Shown here in pieces: positions 26,423 through 35,729 of a stretch of 46,553 nt of DNA (its first letter is position 1; the number at the start of each line of letters is the position of its first letter). The notes beneath the pieces were generated by a model. It did no database searches. It saw only the letters and a list, made by a program, of their open reading frames with translations, and was not told where the DNA came from. The DNA is from Gemmatimonadota bacterium (GTDB lineage Bacteria; Gemmatimonadota; Gemmatimonadetes; Longimicrobiales; Gaopeijiaceae), in assembly GCA_003248075.1 (NCBI GenBank), contig QJYK01000019.1:1-46553 (forward strand), given 5' to 3'. A program made the translations under genes and the position numbers.

Positions 26423-29400
26423 TCAGTCGCCCCCAGCGGCAACAGGCTCGCCCGCGGCAATGGACGCCCGGATGCGCCCGCGTGTGAGCTCCACCGCCTG
26501 GAACACGACAGGGACGACGATGAGCGTGAGCGCCGTGGCCACGCTCAGGCCGCCGATGACGGCGATCGCGAGCGGCGCCCTCAGGTCCGATCCCCGACCG
26601 ATCCCGAGCGCCATGGGAAGGAGGCCGAGCACCGTGGTGACCGTGGTCATGACGATGGGGCGCAACCGGACGCGCCCCGCCTCGAGAATCGCCTCCCGCA
26701 GCGGCATGCCCCTGGTCTGCGCCTGCACGATGAAGTCGACCTTCACGATCGCGTCGTTGACAACGATGCCCACCAGGATCACCACGCCGATCAAACTCAT
26801 GGTGTTCAGCCCCTCGCCCGCGAGGAGAAGCGCGATGACCGCTCCCACCAGCGCCAATGGGACCGACATGAGGATCGTGAAGGGGTGCACGAACGACTCG
26901 AACTGCGCCGCCAGGATCATATAGACCAGGATGAGCGCGAGGCCGAACGCGAACGCCAGGTCGCGGAAGGAGCGCCGCATCTCCTCGTTCTCTCCCCCTA
27001 CGTCCCAACGCACGTCGCGGGACTGCGTCAGCGGGCGCAAGGCATCCTGGACGGCGACGATCGCCTGGTCGAGGCCCCCCTGCACCACGTCCGCGTACAC
27101 CGGCACGACCCTGCCCTGATCCTCGCGATGAACCTCGGCCGGTCCGAGCGCCTCCGTGATGTGCACGAGCTCCCGGATGGGGACGCCCTCGACCCGCAGC
27201 CCCTCCAACGTGGCCATCGAGTAGCGTCGATCCGCCGGGTAGCGTACCACGACGTCGATCTTGCGGTCGAAATCGACGTACTCTGTGGCACGCGCTCCCC
27301 GCATCGCCTGGTCCACGGTCCGGGCGACGACGCCGGGATCGATGCCGTAGGCCGCGCAGGCGGCGCGGTCGATCTCGACCTGCACCTGCGGCTGCCCACG
27401 TTCCGAGCCGATGCGCACGTTACCCACCAACGACACACCTTCGAGCCGGCGCTCGATGTCATTCGCCACCTCGTAGGTTGCGTCCAGGTCCTCGCCGCGC
27501 ACACGCACGGCGATGTCCGCCTCTGCACCCCCGAGCATGGCCCCCAGCGCCGTCGCCTGTCCGGTCTCCACCGACAGGGCTCCGGGGGGAAACTGGCCGG
27601 CGAGCGCGCGCATACGCTCCGCGACGGCCTCCGACCGCTCGTGCTCCTTGACGCGAACCTGAAGCCGGGCGGTGTGCAGCCCCGTGGCTTGCTCCCCCTC
27701 GGCGTACGCTCGCGCGTCGCGCCCGATGTTCGTGAACACCGCGGCCACGCCGGGATCGGCCAGCGCCGCTGCTTCCAGGACGCCCGCTGCCGCCGCGGTC
27801 GCGGCCAGGGCGGTTCCTTCTTCGAGCTCGAGCCGGATCTCGAAGGCTCCCTGATCCACCGGTGGCAGGAGGTCCCTCTGCAGGCCAGCGGCAAGCACCA
27901 AAGACGCCACTAACGCCCCCGCGGATGCGGACATGATCCGCCAGGGGTGCTCCAGTGACCATTCCAGGGCACGGTGGTAGGCTCCTGCGAAGCGGTCGAA
28001 CGCGCGTTCGAACGCGCGCATGCCCGGTGCGGTCGCGCGCCCGAGCGCCCGCCCCACGCCGCGACCCCAGAACCCCACGAGCGCGCGTGCCAACGCCCAG
28101 GCACCGACCACGATCCGAACGGGCACCCGTATGAGGGCCGCAGCCGCCCATGCCAACGAGCCGAACCAGCCGGCACGTCTCTCCCGGACCGGCTCGGGCC
28201 CAGGTGCCTGCACCGGACCCTCGTCGATCGCGAAGCGCGCAGCCAGGGAGGGCAGCAGCGTGAGCGCGACCACGAGCGAAGCCAGCAAGGAGAAGGCCAC
28301 CGCCAGCGAAAGATCCTTGAACAGCTCGCCGGCCACGCCCTCGACGTAGATGATGGGTCCGAAGACGCTGATCGTGGTCAGCGTCGAGGCGGTGATCGCT
28401 CCCTGCACCTCCTCGGCACCCACGGCAGCGGCCGCCACCGGATCGGCCCCGAGCTCCTCGCGGTGCCGGAAGATGTTCTCGAGCACGACGATCGAGTTGT
28501 CGACCAGCATGCCCACCCCGAGGGCCAGCCCTCCGAGGCTCATGATGTTGAGGGAGACGTCGAAGGCCTCCATGAGCGCGAACGTCCCCACCACCGAGAT
28601 CGGGATGGCCAGCGCGATCGCGATCGGATAGCGCGGATCGCGAAGGAAGAGGAACAGCACCAGGAACGCGAGGATGCCTCCGAACACCAGCGCCTGGACC
28701 ACGTTCGAGATGGAATCGGCGATGAAGCCCGCCTGGCTGTAAGCCACATCGACGTGGATGGAGGGGTACTCGACCGCGAGCTGCTCGAGCACGCCCTGCA
28801 CCGAGCCCGCGACGGTGACCGTGTTCGCGCCCGACTCCTTGAAGACGAGGAGACCCACTGCCTCTGCGCCACCGTAGCGCGCGATCGCCTCCCGCTCGGC
28901 GAAGCCGTCCAGCACCCTCCCCACGTCCCGCAGCCGCACGAGCCGGATCCCCTGATCGGGGGCGGAGCCGCTTCCGGGGGCGCCTGCTCCCGAGCCCTGG
29001 CCGCCCTGGCCTCCACCGCCGCCAGGCTGCTGACGGGCCACGACCACGTCGGCGATCTCCTCGACCGTCTGGAACTCCCCCAGCGTGCGCAGTGGATAGC
29101 GGTACCGGCCCTGGAGGATGGTGCCCCCGGGCGCGCTCACGTTGGCCTCGGCGAGGGCGTTGGAGATCTGTTCGATGGTGAGCCCGTAGGCGAGCAGCTT
29201 CTGCGGATCGACCTCGACCTGGATCTCGCGATCGAGCCCCCCGGAAACGGCGGCCTGTGCCACGCCGTCGAGCTGTTCCAACCGACGACGGAAGACCGTC
29301 TCCGCGAGCTCCTTGGTCTGCCAGAGGTCCTCGCCCCCGGCAACACTGAGCACCATGACGGGATCGGACTCCGGATCCACCCGGAGGATGGCCGGCCTGG

Positions 29401-29770
29401 AAGCGCTCTCGGGGAACGCGTCCCGTGCGTTGTCCAGGCGCTCGCGCACGTTGAGCATGGCGAAGTCCATGTCCGTGCCCCACGCGAAGCGGAGCGTCAC
29501 CAGGCTGACGCCCTCCCGGGACACCGACGTCACGCGCTCCACACCGGGGACCGCCGCCGATTCGGCCTCGACGCGCTCGGTGATCAGGCGCTCGACCTCG
29601 GCGGGCGCCACGTCCGGATACGTGGTATACACGACGAGTCGCGGATAGCTCACGTCCGGCAACAGATCGATGGGGAGGCGGAGATAGGAGATCCCACCCA
29701 GGAGGGTCACCGCCAGGAAGAGCATCCAGACAGCGACCGGCCTGCGGGTCGAGGTACCGGGGATGGACAC
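26423..29770 (-). CDS. RND efflux permease (first of a pair) with Gly-rich loop
   Basis: Inner-membrane efflux permease, 1115 aa, slightly longer than AcrB. It begins TRRPVAVWMLFLAVTLLGG, then LLPDVSYPRLVV. The helix-4 segment is MLVDNSIVVLENI and the later one is IVVNDAIVKVDF, so it shares the Asp-Asn and missing-Lys pattern of its partner. Two insertions stand out: a Gly/Ser-rich stretch (about residues 250-275) in the first periplasmic loop and a roughly 90-residue amphipathic Arg/Ala-rich stretch (about 520-610) between the two halves. The start is GTG at 29770, two to three bases after the TolC-like stop. Pairing with the next permease recalls the MdtB-MdtC heteromer. Confidence 0.93.
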   Translation of the reverse strand: MSIPGTSTRRPVAVWMLFLAVTLLGGISYLRLPIDLLPDVSYPRLVVYTTYPDVAPAEVERLITERVEAESAAVPGVERVTSVSREGVSLVTLRFAWGTDMDFAMLNVRERLDNARDAFPESASRPAILRVDPESDPVMVLSVAGGEDLWQTKELAETVFRRRLEQLDGVAQAAVSGGLDREIQVEVDPQKLLAYGLTIEQISNALAEANVSAPGGTILQGRYRYPLRTLGEFQTVEEIADVVVARQQPGGGGGQGGQGSGAGAPGSGSAPDQGIRLVRLRDVGRVLDGFAEREAIARYGGAEAVGLLVFKESGANTVTVAGSVQGVLEQLAVEYPSIHVDVAYSQAGFIADSISNVVQALVFGGILAFLVLFLFLRDPRYPIAIALAIPISVVGTFALMEAFDVSLNIMSLGGLALGVGMLVDNSIVVLENIFRHREELGADPVAAAAVGAEEVQGAITASTLTTISVFGPIIYVEGVAGELFKDLSLAVAFSLLASLVVALTLLPSLAARFAIDEGPVQAPGPEPVRERRAGWFGSLAWAAAALIRVPVRIVVGAWALARALVGFWGRGVGRALGRATAPGMRAFERAFDRFAGAYHRALEWSLEHPWRIMSASAGALVASLVLAAGLQRDLLPPVDQGAFEIRLELEEGTALAATAAAAGVLEAAALADPGVAAVFTNIGRDARAYAEGEQATGLHTARLQVRVKEHERSEAVAERMRALAGQFPPGALSVETGQATALGAMLGGAEADIAVRVRGEDLDATYEVANDIERRLEGVSLVGNVRIGSERGQPQVQVEIDRAACAAYGIDPGVVARTVDQAMRGARATEYVDFDRKIDVVVRYPADRRYSMATLEGLRVEGVPIRELVHITEALGPAEVHREDQGRVVPVYADVVQGGLDQAIVAVQDALRPLTQSRDVRWDVGGENEEMRRSFRDLAFAFGLALILVYMILAAQFESFVHPFTILMSVPLALVGAVIALLLAGEGLNTMSLIGVVILVGIVVNDAIVKVDFIVQAQTRGMPLREAILEAGRVRLRPIVMTTVTTVLGLLPMALGIGRGSDLRAPLAIAVIGGLSVATALTLIVVPVVFQAVELTRGRIRASIAAGEPVAAGGD

Positions 29771-29773
29771 GGC

Positions 29774-31165
29774 TCAGGGCGCTCCGCCGGGGGCTGGCTG
29801 CCCGGGCGCCACCGGGGCACCCACCGCCGCCTCCAGCACCAGGAGCTCGTCCACGAAGAGGTGACGCGCCTTGATCACCTGGCGGCGGGTGTCGGCCTCC
29901 TGGTCGATGCTCTGACGCAGATCCTCGAAGGTGCGGGTGCCGAGTCGATACTCCTCGCGGGCCAGCCTGAGAGCCTCGCCGGCGATCTCGGCCGAGCGCT
30001 CCGCGAGCCGCAGGCTCTCGTGCTGGTTCGCCAGCTCCAGAAGCGCGGCGCGCACGGATTCCTCGACCCGGAGCGCGGTCTCTCGCTCAGCCTCGCGTTG
30101 GTTCTGCAGCTCGATCTTGGCTTGTCGGATCCCCTGGGTGTTCGAGAAATAGTCGTTGAACATCGGGAGCTGCACGCCGATGTAGAAGCGCTGGTCCAGA
30201 TCCTCGTCGAACGACAGGTCGAAGAGCGCGTCGCCCTGCGGCGTCTGAGCCCTTCGGCTGACGTTGAAGTTGAGGAAGAGGGCCGGCCACCATGCCCGCT
30301 TCGCTTCGCTCACGCCCACTCCCGCAGTTCGTACCGCCACGCGGGATTGGCGGAGCTCCGGATTCACATCCAGCGCGCGGGCCACCAGCGCCTCCGCGTC
30401 GAGGGTGCCCGGGTCGAAGATGGGAAGCGGCGTATCCGCGACCCGGAACGGGCCCAGCGCGTCGTCGCCGAGCTGGGTTCGCAGCGTCAGCCGGGCTTTC
30501 TCGAACGCGGCCCGCTGCTGGCGGAGGGCGAGCGCCTGCTGCTCCACGGCCAGGTCCGCGTTGAGCACGTCGACCCGGGTCCGCATCGCCAGCCCGAAGA
30601 GTCTACGGGCCGCCTCCCGATCGAGCTCCCGGCCGGCCAGCAACTCCTCTTCCGCCCGCAGGAGCTCCCGCTGCTCGAGTACGTCCATGAACGCCCGCCG
30701 CACGTCCACGCCCAGCGTCATGCGGGCACGGACCTCCGCCACGTCGCGGTCGAGGTTGGTGAGCGACTGACGGTCCAGCGCGTTGAAGATCGAGGCCCCC
30801 TGGATCCTCCACGTGAGATCGAGCGACTGGTTCGTCTGCGAGAAGTAGTTCCAGTCCGACGTCGGGTTTTCGATCGGGTTGCCGAAGTTGTCCGTCGCGA
30901 TGCGGGTCAGGTTTCCGGTGAACTGCGTCTGGAACAGGTTGAGCTGCGCCTGCGGCAGCACCTGGTCGAACCAGACGGTGCGCATCTCCGTGTCGTTCAG
31001 GAGCGCGCTGTTCACGGCCCGACGGTAGGCGGGGTTGCTCCCGATCCCCAGGCTGAGCGCCTGGTCGAGCGTCAGCGTCACGGTGTCCGGCGCCTGGGCC
31101 GATGACGGTCCCGGAAGCGCCAACGAGGATCCCAGGACCGCCCAGGCGTACGTTCTGGTCTTCAT
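29774..31165 (-). CDS. TolC-family outer-membrane efflux channel
   Basis: Outer-membrane channel component, 463 aa. The signal peptide spans about residues 1-24 (ending PSSAQ). The mature protein starts TVTLTLDQALSLGIGSNPAYRRA, the standard TolC-family opening, and repeats it in the second half (VARALDVNPELRQSR). Long helices with Gln/Glu/Arg-rich heptads (REAERETALRVEESVRAALL) form the coiled-coil barrel, and a beta strand pair near FYIGVQLPMFN fits the outer-membrane part. The ATG overlaps the adaptor stop by four bases. It serves the pumps encoded downstream. Confidence 0.93.
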   Translation of the reverse strand: MKTRTYAWAVLGSSLALPGPSSAQAPDTVTLTLDQALSLGIGSNPAYRRAVNSALLNDTEMRTVWFDQVLPQAQLNLFQTQFTGNLTRIATDNFGNPIENPTSDWNYFSQTNQSLDLTWRIQGASIFNALDRQSLTNLDRDVAEVRARMTLGVDVRRAFMDVLEQRELLRAEEELLAGRELDREAARRLFGLAMRTRVDVLNADLAVEQQALALRQQRAAFEKARLTLRTQLGDDALGPFRVADTPLPIFDPGTLDAEALVARALDVNPELRQSRVAVRTAGVGVSEAKRAWWPALFLNFNVSRRAQTPQGDALFDLSFDEDLDQRFYIGVQLPMFNDYFSNTQGIRQAKIELQNQREAERETALRVEESVRAALLELANQHESLRLAERSAEIAGEALRLAREEYRLGTRTFEDLRQSIDQEADTRRQVIKARHLFVDELLVLEAAVGAPVAPGQPAPGGAP

Positions 31166-32367
31166 CGTCCCGGCCTTCCCCCCTCCGCCGCCACGTTCTC
31201 CACCAACCGGACCGGCGTGTCGTGGGCGAGGTAGTGGTGTCCGTCCACGAGCACCGTCTCGCCGGGCTCCACCATCCCCTCGTCGCCCGGCAGGATCTCC
31301 ACGAAGTCCTCGTTCTCCCGACCCGTGGTCACGTAGCGCCACTTCGCGAGCCCGGCTTGGCCGTCGGGCTCGTACACGAAGAGCATCGTTCGCCGGCGGC
31401 CCTCTCCACGCTCCAGAATCGCCGCGCGCGGGACGAGCACCCGGTCCGGGAGCGCCTCCGCGTCCAGCGAGACCTCCGCGTACATGCCGGGCTTGATGCG
31501 ATGATCCGGGTTGGCGAGCAGCACGGTCACCCGTCCGGTCCTGCTCTCGGGATCCACCAGCGGGTTGATCGTCTGGACGCGGCCCACGAAGCGCTCGCCC
31601 GGATAGGCTGCGAAAGTGACCTCGGCCCGGCGTCCCTCGGAGAGGTATCCGAGCTCGGCCTCTAGGACCTGGACCTCGACCTTGATCGGGTCGAGGTCGA
31701 CCACGGTCAGGAGGCCGGTGCCGGTCGTCACATACTGTCCCTCCACCACCTCCACGTCCGCCACCCGTCCGGCGAAGGGGGCCTGGACGCGGGAGCGGGC
31801 CAGCCGCAGCTCCGCCTGTCGCACCGCCACCTCCTTCTGATCCAGCCCGCTTCGGGAGCGCGCGATGCGCTGCCGCTCCTCGCGCACCGCGGGGTCCTCG
31901 ATCTGATCGTCGAACAGGATCGTCTGGCGGTACTCGGCCTGGGCCGCGAGCAGATCGGCCCGCGCCTGCGCCACCTGCAAGGCGAACTCGGTAGTGTCGA
32001 TCTGCACCACCATGGCACCGCCACCCACCCGCTGGTTCTCCCGCACCGGCACTGCGATGACGACGCCTTCCACCTGCGCGTTCAAGGCGGCACGGCGGAA
32101 CGCCTCTGCCTGTCCCGACGCGGTCACGCGGATCCAGAGCGTGTCGCGGACGACCTGGGCGCCGGTGACGGGCTGCGGGACCGACGTGGAGAACTGTGCG
32201 GAGCCGGACGTCTCGGGGAGATCGGAGGCGACCTGGGTGGAGTCGGAGGCGGCGGCCTCGGCGGTCCCGCCCTGGAAGACCTCAAGCCGCCAGGCCACGC
32301 CCGCTCCCAGGACGCCGAGGATGAGGGCGAGGGTCACGAGGCTCAGGGTGCGTCTGGAGAATTCCAT
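31162..32367 (-). CDS. RND efflux periplasmic adaptor (membrane fusion protein)
   Basis: Periplasmic adaptor linking the permease to the TolC-like channel, 401 aa. An N-terminal membrane anchor (about residues 9-30) follows MEFSRR; there is no lipobox. Then come a lipoyl half (about 85-120, TASGQAEAFRRAALNAQVEG), a helical hairpin (about 135-190, LLAAQAEYRQTILFDDQIED), the returning lipoyl half (RVQAPFAGRVADVEVVEGQYV), a beta barrel and a membrane-proximal domain ending in GETVLVDGHHYLAHDTPVRL. ATG at 32367 was chosen; the frame extends 192 bases further without a better start. It is the first gene of the operon and is divergent from cytochrome c. Confidence 0.93.
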   Translation of the reverse strand: MEFSRRTLSLVTLALILGVLGAGVAWRLEVFQGGTAEAAASDSTQVASDLPETSGSAQFSTSVPQPVTGAQVVRDTLWIRVTASGQAEAFRRAALNAQVEGVVIAVPVRENQRVGGGAMVVQIDTTEFALQVAQARADLLAAQAEYRQTILFDDQIEDPAVREERQRIARSRSGLDQKEVAVRQAELRLARSRVQAPFAGRVADVEVVEGQYVTTGTGLLTVVDLDPIKVEVQVLEAELGYLSEGRRAEVTFAAYPGERFVGRVQTINPLVDPESRTGRVTVLLANPDHRIKPGMYAEVSLDAEALPDRVLVPRAAILERGEGRRRTMLFVYEPDGQAGLAKWRYVTTGRENEDFVEILPGDEGMVEPGETVLVDGHHYLAHDTPVRLVENVAAEGGRPGR

Positions 32368-32409
32368 GTCCGCCCACCGGCAGAAGCTACGGGATACGTC
32401 GCCATCGGC

Positions 32410-32451
32410 CCGACGTCGGCCTCCGCGCGAACCGACCCTTGGACGTCGGCC
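32410..32451. promoter_or_regulatory. Paired GACGTCGGCC sites in the efflux/cytochrome intergenic region
   Basis: Identical 10-mers GACGTCGGCC occur at 32412-32421 and 32442-32451, exactly 30 bases apart, about three helical turns. The first is embedded in the perfect 10-bp palindrome CCGACGTCGG (32410-32419). They lie about 45-85 bases upstream of the adaptor gene, where a repressor would act. No regulator gene is adjacent. The GC bias of the region raises the chance of coincidence. Confidence 0.35.
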
Positions 32452-32598
32452 GGCTCCTCCAGCGTTGCCGCCGACACCTGTAGAAGGTCCTTGGGAGACG
32501 CCACGAACGCCGGTCGGGGCCGCCCCCGCAAGCTGCGCCCCACTTCCCCCGAGCAGCAACCCGAACGACCCGGCGTCCGACTGGCTACCTTACGAGCC

Positions 32599-33075
32599 AT
32601 GGACCGGGAGCCTTCCACACCCCTCCGGCGCGCACCGACCCCGGTCGTCGCCCTGATCGTGGTCGTGGGCGTCGGTTTGGGCGTGTGGTGGATCGCCCGC
32701 CGCGCGGCGGACGCGAGGGTGGAGCGCGCGATCGTCGCCCTCGCCCCGGGTGGCCTCCCCGCCCCGGACGATCCCGTCCAGGTGGAGCTGGCCGACCTGG
32801 GCGCGCAACTGTTCCGCAGCCGGTGCAGCGCCTGTCACGCGGTGGTCGGAGAGACGCGCCTGGGCCCGAACCTGGCCGGAGTCACGCTGCGAAGGCGCCT
32901 TCCCTGGATCCGATCCATGCTCCTGCGCCCCGACTCGATGACGCGTGAGGACGCCGACGCCAAGATCCTCCTCCAGGCCTACGGTGTGCGGATGAAGGTC
33001 CCGGGCCGCTTCGGTCCGGCACAGGCGCGGGCCGTGATCGAGTTCCTGCGCCGGGTGGATTCGACCCCGCGGTGA
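32599..33075 (+). CDS. Membrane-anchored c-type cytochrome
   Basis: Predicted electron carrier of 158 aa on the periplasmic face. A single membrane anchor lies at about residues 15-33 (PVVALIVVVGVGLGVWWIA). The heme motif CSACH occupies residues 76-80, followed by GETRLGPNLAGV, the usual loop after the heme site. A distal Met is likely in YGVRMKVPGRF. The partner enzyme is not obvious; neither the efflux operon (divergent) nor ispG (convergent) uses it, though the PQQ enzyme near 44 kb could. The ATG at 32599 gives the anchor a normal position; the frame is open 108 bases further upstream. Confidence 0.9.
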   Translation: MDREPSTPLRRAPTPVVALIVVVGVGLGVWWIARRAADARVERAIVALAPGGLPAPDDPVQVELADLGAQLFRSRCSACHAVVGETRLGPNLAGVTLRRRLPWIRSMLLRPDSMTREDADAKILLQAYGVRMKVPGRFGPAQARAVIEFLRRVDSTPR

Positions 33076-33080
33076 TCGGC

Positions 33081-33104
33081 CGGCTGGGCGCTATTCGCCC
33101 GCCG
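33081..33104. terminator. Hairpin between convergent cytochrome c and ispG
   Basis: GGGCG (33086-33090) pairs with CGCCC (33096-33100) around ctatt, extended by CGG/CCG (33081-33083, 33102-33104) with a bulge. It spans the ispG stop codon at 33091-33093. No T-tract on either side, so it is only a possible bidirectional terminator. Confidence 0.3.
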
Positions 33105-34335
33105 CCATCTCCACGGGCACCGCGTCGCCGTATCGGGTCCGCACGTAGTCGAGCAGGATCTGCTTGAACTCGTCGACCAGTCCCTCGCCTTTGAGCGTGA
33201 GCGCGTGACGCCCGTCGATGTACACGGGCGCCTTGGGCTCCTCGAAGGTGCCCGGGAGGCTGATGCCGATGTTGGCGTACTTGGATTCCCCCGGACCGTT
33301 CACCACGCATCCCATCACGGCCACCTCCATCTCCTCTACACCGGGATAAGCGCGACGCCATGCGGGCATGCTGTCTCGGATGAACGAGGTGATCTCCTCC
33401 GCCATCTCCTGGAAGAAGGTGCTGGTCGTTCGCCCACAGCCGGGGCAGGACGTCACCTGCGGCTCGAAGTGCCGGATCCCGAGGCTCTGGAGCACCTGTT
33501 GGGCCACCCGGACCTCTTCGGCACGATCGCCTCCGGGACGCGGCGTGAGGGAGACCCGGATCGTGTCCCCAATGCCCTCGAGGAGCAGCGGCGCCAGACC
33601 CGCCGTGGTCGCCACGATGCCCTTCGCGCCGAGTCCGGCCTCGGTGAGGCCGAGGTGGAGCGGGTAGTCACACCGCTGGGCCAGAGCCCGGTACACCGCG
33701 ATCAGCTCGCGAACGGAGGACACCTTCGTCGAGATCACGATGCGGTCGTGGCCCAGGCCGGTCTCCTCGGCGAGATCCGCGGAGCGCACCGCGCTCTCCA
33801 CCATGGCCTCCAGGAGCACCTCTCCGGCGTCGCGCGGCTCCTCCAGGCGCGCGTTGGCGTCCATGAGCTCGGTGAGGAGCCGCTGGTCGAGCGAGCCCCA
33901 GTTCACGCCGATGCGCACGGGCTTGTCGTGGTCGATCGCCACCTGGACGATCTGCGTGAAGTTCGCGTCCCGGTGCTTCGTTCCCACGTTGCCCGGGTTG
34001 ATGCGGAGCTTCGCGAGCGCGTCCGCGCACGCCGGGTACTTCGTGAGCAGAAGGTGCCCGTTGTAGTGGAAGTCGCCCACGATCGGGGTGAGGTACCCCG
34101 CGTCGCGCAGCCTGCCCACGATCTCGGGCACCGCCCTGGCCGCTTCGTCGTTGTTCACGGTCACGCGCACGAGCTCGCTGCCCGCGTCCGCCAGAAGCCG
34201 GACCTGCTCCACCGTCGATCCGACGTCCGCCGTGTCCGTGTTGGTCATGGACTGGACGACCACGGGAGCCGAGCCGCCCACCGCGACCCCCCCGACGTCG
34301 ACCTGGACCGTCTTCCTGCGCTCCACCTGGATCAC
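33091..34335 (-). CDS. ispG: 4-hydroxy-3-methylbut-2-enyl diphosphate synthase (IspG/GcpE)
   Basis: Iron-sulfur enzyme of the MEP isoprenoid pathway that reduces methylerythritol cyclodiphosphate. The 414-aa protein has an N-terminal TIM-barrel part ([36 protein letters not shown]) and the C-terminal cluster ligands CPGCGR plus [11 protein letters not shown], with the conserved Glu. It is a single-module bacterial type without the large insertion of plant enzymes. The start is GTG at 34335, chosen because the conserved part begins directly after it; a longer frame to 34383 has no support. It stands alone, divergent from the glycosyltransferase. Confidence 0.95.
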   Translation of the reverse strand: MIQVERRKTVQVDVGGVAVGGSAPVVVQSMTNTDTADVGSTVEQVRLLADAGSELVRVTVNNDEAARAVPEIVGRLRDAGYLTPIVGDFHYNGHLLLTKYPACADALAKLRINPGNVGTKHRDANFTQIVQVAIDHDKPVRIGVNWGSLDQRLLTELMDANARLEEPRDAGEVLLEAMVESAVRSADLAEETGLGHDRIVISTKVSSVRELIAVYRALAQRCDYPLHLGLTEAGLGAKGIVATTAGLAPLLLEGIGDTIRVSLTPRPGGDRAEEVRVAQQVLQSLGIRHFEPQVTSCPGCGRTTSTFFQEMAEEITSFIRDSMPAWRRAYPGVEEMEVAVMGCVVNGPGESKYANIGISLPGTFEEPKAPVYIDGRHALTLKGEGLVDEFKQILLDYVRTRYGDAVPVEMAAGE

Positions 34336-34526
34336 CGAACGCTCCCCCGAAGAGGCACTTCCCGGGTGCCCGCTCCTGGGCACGCGAAGCGGAATCTACC
34401 CGCGGGAAACGGGGGGTCCAAGCCACGCCTGAGGGGCGTGTACGGTCGCGACATCCGGGAACCGTGACACGGCGCGGGGGTTGTGACGTCCCGATCGCCG
34501 TCCGCCCACGCCCTCCCGGCCCCTCC

Positions 34527-35663
34527 GTGACCCGACCGCTCCGCATCGCCGTGCACATCGGCGCCCTCGTCTACGGCGGTGGCGAGAAGTGGTCGGTGCT
34601 CCTCGTCCGGGGGCTCCAGGAGCGCGGACACCGGGTCCGCCTCTACTGCCAGAACGAGGCTATGGCGGAGAGGGCGCGATCCGAGGGGGTGGACGCGGCC
34701 GTCGGACCGCTCGGGGGGCACCTGATGTTCCCGCACGCGCTGCGCTTCGGCCTCCAGCTCCGCGATTTCGCGCCCGACGCCCTCCTTCTGGCCACCTTCA
34801 GGAAGGTCTGGCTGGGAACCATGGCCGCGCGCATCGCCGGTGTGCCGCGCGTCGTGTCACGCATCGGCCTGGACACCGATCTGCCCGCCAGGCACTGGAC
34901 CTATCGGATCGTGTACCGGCGCTGGGTGGACGCGGTGCTGGTCAACGCGGACGGGATCCGTCGCGAGATCGTGAGCGGCCTGACGGGCTACGACCCCGGG
35001 CGTGTGATCACCGTCTACGACGGCGTCCGGCTGCGCGAGACGGGCCCCCTGTCCATGGAGGACGCCCGTCGGGAGCTGGGTCTACCCGAGGGCGTGCCCT
35101 TGGTTGGCTCGGTCACGCGCTTGAGCGCGCAGAAGCGCATCGACCGAATGATCGAAGCCGTCGCCCTCGTCCCCGAGGCGCACCTCGCGCTGGCGGGCGA
35201 GGGAGAGCTCGAGGAGGAGCTCCGACGGCGCGCAGCCGAGCTCGGCGTGCAGGACCGGGTCCACTTCCTGGGCTACCGCGGGGACGTGGAGCGGGTGTTG
35301 GCGGCTCTGGACGTCTTCGCGGTGACCTCTGACCGGGAGGGGATGGCCAACGCCATGCTCGAGGCGATGGCCGCGGGTGTGCCGGTCGTCAGCACTCCCG
35401 TGTCCGGTGCCGCGGAGGCGCTCGCCCCGGATGGGTCCGGACGCGAAGCCGGCGTCATTGCGAGCGCCGAGGCTCCCGCGTTCGCCGCCGCGCTCCGCGG
35501 CCTCCTCGCCGATCGGGCTCACAGGGGCCATCTCGCGGACGAGGCGCGGCGCCGAGCCGCGGAGCGCTTCTCGTACTCCGCCATGGTGGACGCGTGGGAG
35601 GCGGTGCTCGGAGGCGCCGACCCGTGGCTCTGGCATCGAGGCGCGTCCGTACGGCACGGATGA
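34527..35663 (+). CDS. Glycosyltransferase family 4 protein
   Basis: Predicted GT-B fold, NDP-sugar dependent retaining transferase, 378 aa. The first domain begins RIAVHIGALVYGGGEKWSVLL with the acceptor-side glycine loop. The second holds LVGSVTRLSAQKRIDRMIEA, LALAGEGELEEELR, HFLGYRGDVERVL and the donor-binding E-x7-E region in DREGMANAMLEAMAAGVPVV. The product is unknown, probably a cell-surface glycan or glycolipid, as no polymer gene cluster surrounds it. GTG at 34527 was chosen because it sits right before the first strand; a GTG at 34464 would add a Pro-rich 21 residues and has a slightly better upstream GGGA. Confidence 0.88.
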   Translation: MTRPLRIAVHIGALVYGGGEKWSVLLVRGLQERGHRVRLYCQNEAMAERARSEGVDAAVGPLGGHLMFPHALRFGLQLRDFAPDALLLATFRKVWLGTMAARIAGVPRVVSRIGLDTDLPARHWTYRIVYRRWVDAVLVNADGIRREIVSGLTGYDPGRVITVYDGVRLRETGPLSMEDARRELGLPEGVPLVGSVTRLSAQKRIDRMIEAVALVPEAHLALAGEGELEEELRRRAAELGVQDRVHFLGYRGDVERVLAALDVFAVTSDREGMANAMLEAMAAGVPVVSTPVSGAAEALAPDGSGREAGVIASAEAPAFAAALRGLLADRAHRGHLADEARRRAAERFSYSAMVDAWEAVLGGADPWLWHRGASVRHG

Positions 35664-35729
35664 GGCCTTGCACCTGGCCGACGGTTCGGAACAGGTTGGC
35701 CTGACGAAGGGCCAGTACGGAGGGGCGGC

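Noticed and set aside
23857-26487. Long plus-strand frame opposite the second RND permease
   Set aside because: Shadow of the permease; Asp/Arg/Val/His-rich with no domain, and no ribosome-binding site.
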